From the NCBI GenBank assembly GCA_964631565.1, contig CAZVYJ010000010.1, positions 9,482 to 73,481 of the forward strand: DNA of 64,000 nt, given 5' to 3'. Positions 61,681 to 64,000 of this stretch are shown in pieces. A program made the position numbers and the translations under genes. Each line of letters begins with the position of its first letter. Position 1 is the first letter of the stretch. The notes under the pieces were generated by a model that was given only the letters and a program-made list of their open reading frames with translations, searched no databases and was not told where the DNA came from. The stretch comes from CAZVYJ01 sp964631565. Its GTDB lineage: Bacteria; Planctomycetota; Phycisphaerae; SM23-33.

Positions 61681-64000
61681 TCTGACTTTTCCTCCATCTT
61701 GGCTGTCCACTTGTAATTATTGATAACACCAAAGAACTGATCGGACCAAGCCATGTTATTTGCAATTGTTGCCAAAACTTTCTCGATGTCTTTCTTAAAA
61801 TAATCATCAGCCAGTAGGTGAAAATCGTACTTATCACTAATTTCAATATTAACCCACCACTTATTGCTATTGGATTTGCACCCTTCATATTTCACGCTTG
61901 CCTTATGAATTGCGGCAAAGAGGTCACCTTTGCTCCATCTAATGGAGGTTTCCTTAGGCCCAAATTCTCCCAAAGGTGCAGCATTGATTATTTCCTTCAG
62001 CAACTTTTTATATTCTGGTGAATTCCGCATCTTCTTATTGGCGAAGTGATCTTCGCTCAAGGTAAGGTCTTCGGGATTGTCCTGCAGTGAATGTTCCAGG
62101 AACATAGCAGCAACCTTCCACCCTTTCGGATGCAAAACTCGTTTTATAACCTGTCGCCACCCTTCTCTAGCCGACTCCTTTATGGCGTCGGCCGCAGCCT
62201 CCACAACGTATCCTGCCCCCTCTCCGATTACTCCGGCTCCACCCACAACGCCTTCAGCAATTTCCCCCGGTGCATCTGCTATAGCCTCTGCAGCAGGTAC
62301 GACCCAGTAATCCCAGAAATCGTCGAACTTACCATCTCCCAAACCTTGCGGGTCAATGCCGTTTGCCGGGCCACTCATGCAATACTCATATAAACTCATC
62401 CCGTCGTGATACCCGCCGCCGGGGAGGTTTTGGTCTTTCGGGTCGCGGGTTATCCAGCCGAAGCGCGGGTTCAGATACCGCATGCGGACGTGGTACAGGC
62501 CGGTCTCCGGGTCGAAGCGATAACCGCAGAAGAAGATTTCGTTGTCGTACGCGGTCAGCGCGCCGCCGGCTGCGTTGTACGGCGTGCCGTACGGGTCGTA
62601 CATGTAACGCTCGAGCACGGCCCCGCCGGCGGAGTACAGGCCCACGACGTTAAAATTGGCATCATACATGTAATACACGGTCTCGACGGCGTTGCCGTCG
62701 GTGTCATCATCGCGGAAGCGGCAGACCGGGGCGTCGATATAGTTTACGCCCCAGATGTACTGCTTCTCAGGATAAGTCGTATCGCCGCCTTCGTGAATCT
62801 CTAAAATTTGCCACGAGGTGTTGTAGTAGAAATCGTAATCTACTTCATCGACCGTCTTTTTGATCCTGCGATGCAGGCCGTCATATTCGTAAGCGGCAAT
62901 CTGAGTATCGGCTTCTTCGCCTTCGGTCTCCAGCGTGCCGTCGCCGTCATCTTCCCAAGCCTGCACCATGCGGCCCCACGCGTCGTAAACATGGAACAGC
63001 CGGGTCGCGCCGTTGGCTACGGTCCCGGCCTTCGGCCCGGCCGTCATATTTCCGGCCTCATCGTAAACAGGGTCGGCCCAGGCCGGCCCGAAGTCCTCGG
63101 TTATGCCCGTTATCTCATTGGCGTCATTATGCTCACGGTTCTGGTCAAGATCGCCGGCATCGTCGTAAGAGCCGTCGCCGTCGGCGTCGACATTGTAGCT
63201 GCGCCACGCACCGGTCTGCTCAAGCGTCCAGGCCTCGCCCTTGGCCTTGTTGGTCACGCCTGAATACGGCGTGCCGGTAAGGTCGCCCCGCTGCCAGGTC
63301 TCGAGGCGGTCAAGATCGTCATACGTGAACCAGTCGTCCTTGCCGGCCTGGTCATCCTCGCGCCACGTGCGGCTGGATGTGCGGCCGTAGCCGTACTGGT
63401 GACGGCGGATGGTGGTTGAGCTGTCGTCGGTCCAGTGCTGGTCTTCAATGCGGCCAAAGCGGTCGAAGCTGCCGTAGCCGCCGGTTACGCCGTAGTCCAG
63501 CTTAAGGCCGTCCGTTACGGCCGGATAGTCAATCTTCAGTATGCCCGAAACGCCGTAGTACGTGTATTCGACGTACTTGTCGGAATCATTGGGCGAGCCG
63601 CTGCTTGCGATATTGCCAAGGCGGCTCAGGGCTGCGCCGATGGCGTCGGTCTGGTAGTTGTAATAGACGTTATCGCCGTTTGGATATGTCACATAATCAA
63701 GGCGGACGTACGATGCGGCCCCGCCTGGGTTGCCGTCCTCATAGGCATAGTCCACATCGGGCGAACTGCCGGATACGGTCGTCGAATGATCCTGCTGGCT
63801 TTTGGAGACGTTGCCCCAGCCGTCGAATGTATAGACAACCTCGTTGACGACAGTGCCGCTGGTCGCGGCATCGAGACTGGTTATCCTTTCCAGCCGGCCG
63901 TGGTCGTCATATTCCCGCTCGATGCACAATACAGCATCGTCAATACCCGTGCCTGTGGCCGTTACCTTGTCTGCCGTAAGGCGGCCTATGTAGTCATAAA
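61677..64000 (-). CDS. RHS-repeat polymorphic toxin (5' part beyond the right edge)
   Basis: The frame is open to the window end, so at least 774 residues are present and the start is missing. YD/RHS repeats run through most of it (YDYIGRLTADKV, YEYDGLHRRIKKTVDEVDYD). The RHS core ends with YMYDPYGTPYNAAG, GYRFDPETGLYHVRMRYLNP and the DPQGLG boundary at about 62344-62358. After that comes a variable tip of about 220 residues: an Ala/Gly-rich helix, then FLEHSLQDNPEDL, WSKGDLFAAIHKASVKYEGC and DKYDFHLLADDYF. The tip has lower GC and its activity is not recognised. Confidence 0.88.
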   Translation of the reverse strand, partial: YDYIGRLTADKVTATGTGIDDAVLCIEREYDDHGRLERITSLDAATSGTVVNEVVYTFDGWGNVSKSQQDHSTTVSGSSPDVDYAYEDGNPGGAASYVRLDYVTYPNGDNVYYNYQTDAIGAALSRLGNIASSGSPNDSDKYVEYTYYGVSGILKIDYPAVTDGLKLDYGVTGGYGSFDRFGRIEDQHWTDDSSTTIRRHQYGYGRTSSRTWREDDQAGKDDWFTYDDLDRLETWQRGDLTGTPYSGVTNKAKGEAWTLEQTGAWRSYNVDADGDGSYDDAGDLDQNREHNDANEITGITEDFGPAWADPVYDEAGNMTAGPKAGTVANGATRLFHVYDAWGRMVQAWEDDGDGTLETEGEEADTQIAAYEYDGLHRRIKKTVDEVDYDFYYNTSWQILEIHEGGDTTYPEKQYIWGVNYIDAPVCRFRDDDTDGNAVETVYYMYDANFNVVGLYSAGGAVLERYMYDPYGTPYNAAGGALTAYDNEIFFCGYRFDPETGLYHVRMRYLNPRFGWITRDPKDQNLPGGGYHDGMSLYEYCMSGPANGIDPQGLGDGKFDDFWDYWVVPAAEAIADAPGEIAEGVVGGAGVIGEGAGYVVEAAADAIKESAREGWRQVIKRVLHPKGWKVAAMFLEHSLQDNPEDLTLSEDHFANKKMRNSPEYKKLLKEIINAAPLGEFGPKETSIRWSKGDLFAAIHKASVKYEGCKSNSNKWWVNIEISDKYDFHLLADDYFKKDIEKVLATIANNMAWSDQFFGVINNYKWTAKMEEKSE

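Overview
This window looks like a chromosome segment of a Planctomycetota bacterium, most likely class Phycisphaerae (inference). The reasons are two PEP-CTERM surface proteins, a K+-type membrane pyrophosphatase, Na+-NQR genes, many glycoside hydrolases of plant or algal polysaccharide type, high GC, and many short dispersed repeats.

Left part (1-20 kb), mostly minus strand. A partial secreted protein is followed by argS with a stand-alone copy of the ArgS N-terminal domain just upstream. Then come rsfS, hppA and rpsU, a YbgC-type thioesterase, a murI / HEAT-repeat lipoprotein / pgeF operon, and an nqrBCDEF operon that lacks nqrA. A GH78-type rhamnosidase and a sulfur assimilation set follow: rrf2-type regulator, cysH, DUF2061 and a sirohaem reductase in one operon, with cysK divergent.

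Middle (21-31 kb). This is carbohydrate use and surface chemistry: a six-hairpin glycosidase-like protein, TspO, a GH36 alpha-galactosidase convergent with a MelR-like AraC regulator, a PEP-CTERM protein, and two glycosyltransferases, followed by tRNA-Arg(TCT).

32-54 kb is the most unusual part. A small HTH protein resembling a terminase small subunit lies just after the tRNA and a repeat-packed spacer. Five host genes follow (gpsA, a catalytic/non-catalytic M16 protease pair, murD, purB). Then comes a 14.3 kb plus-strand block of intact phage structural genes: portal, scaffold, SU10-type capsid, neck and tail genes, hub-like protein, fibre-like proteins and holin-like proteins. I find no large terminase, integrase, replication gene, tape measure or endolysin. 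Host repeat families have entered the block, which suggests long residence. I propose a domesticated, gene-transfer-agent-like or satellite element whose packaging motor lies elsewhere.

Right end (54-64 kb). Here are a LigD-type phosphoesterase, membrane proteins, a small cysteine-rich protein, a PEP-CTERM protein with a possible internal thioester, and a second GH36. Two IS21-type transposase remnants follow, each fused in frame to the 3' part of an unrelated gene. The window closes with an RHS polymorphic toxin, running off the right edge, whose stop overlaps the start of a small lipoprotein that is a likely immunity protein.
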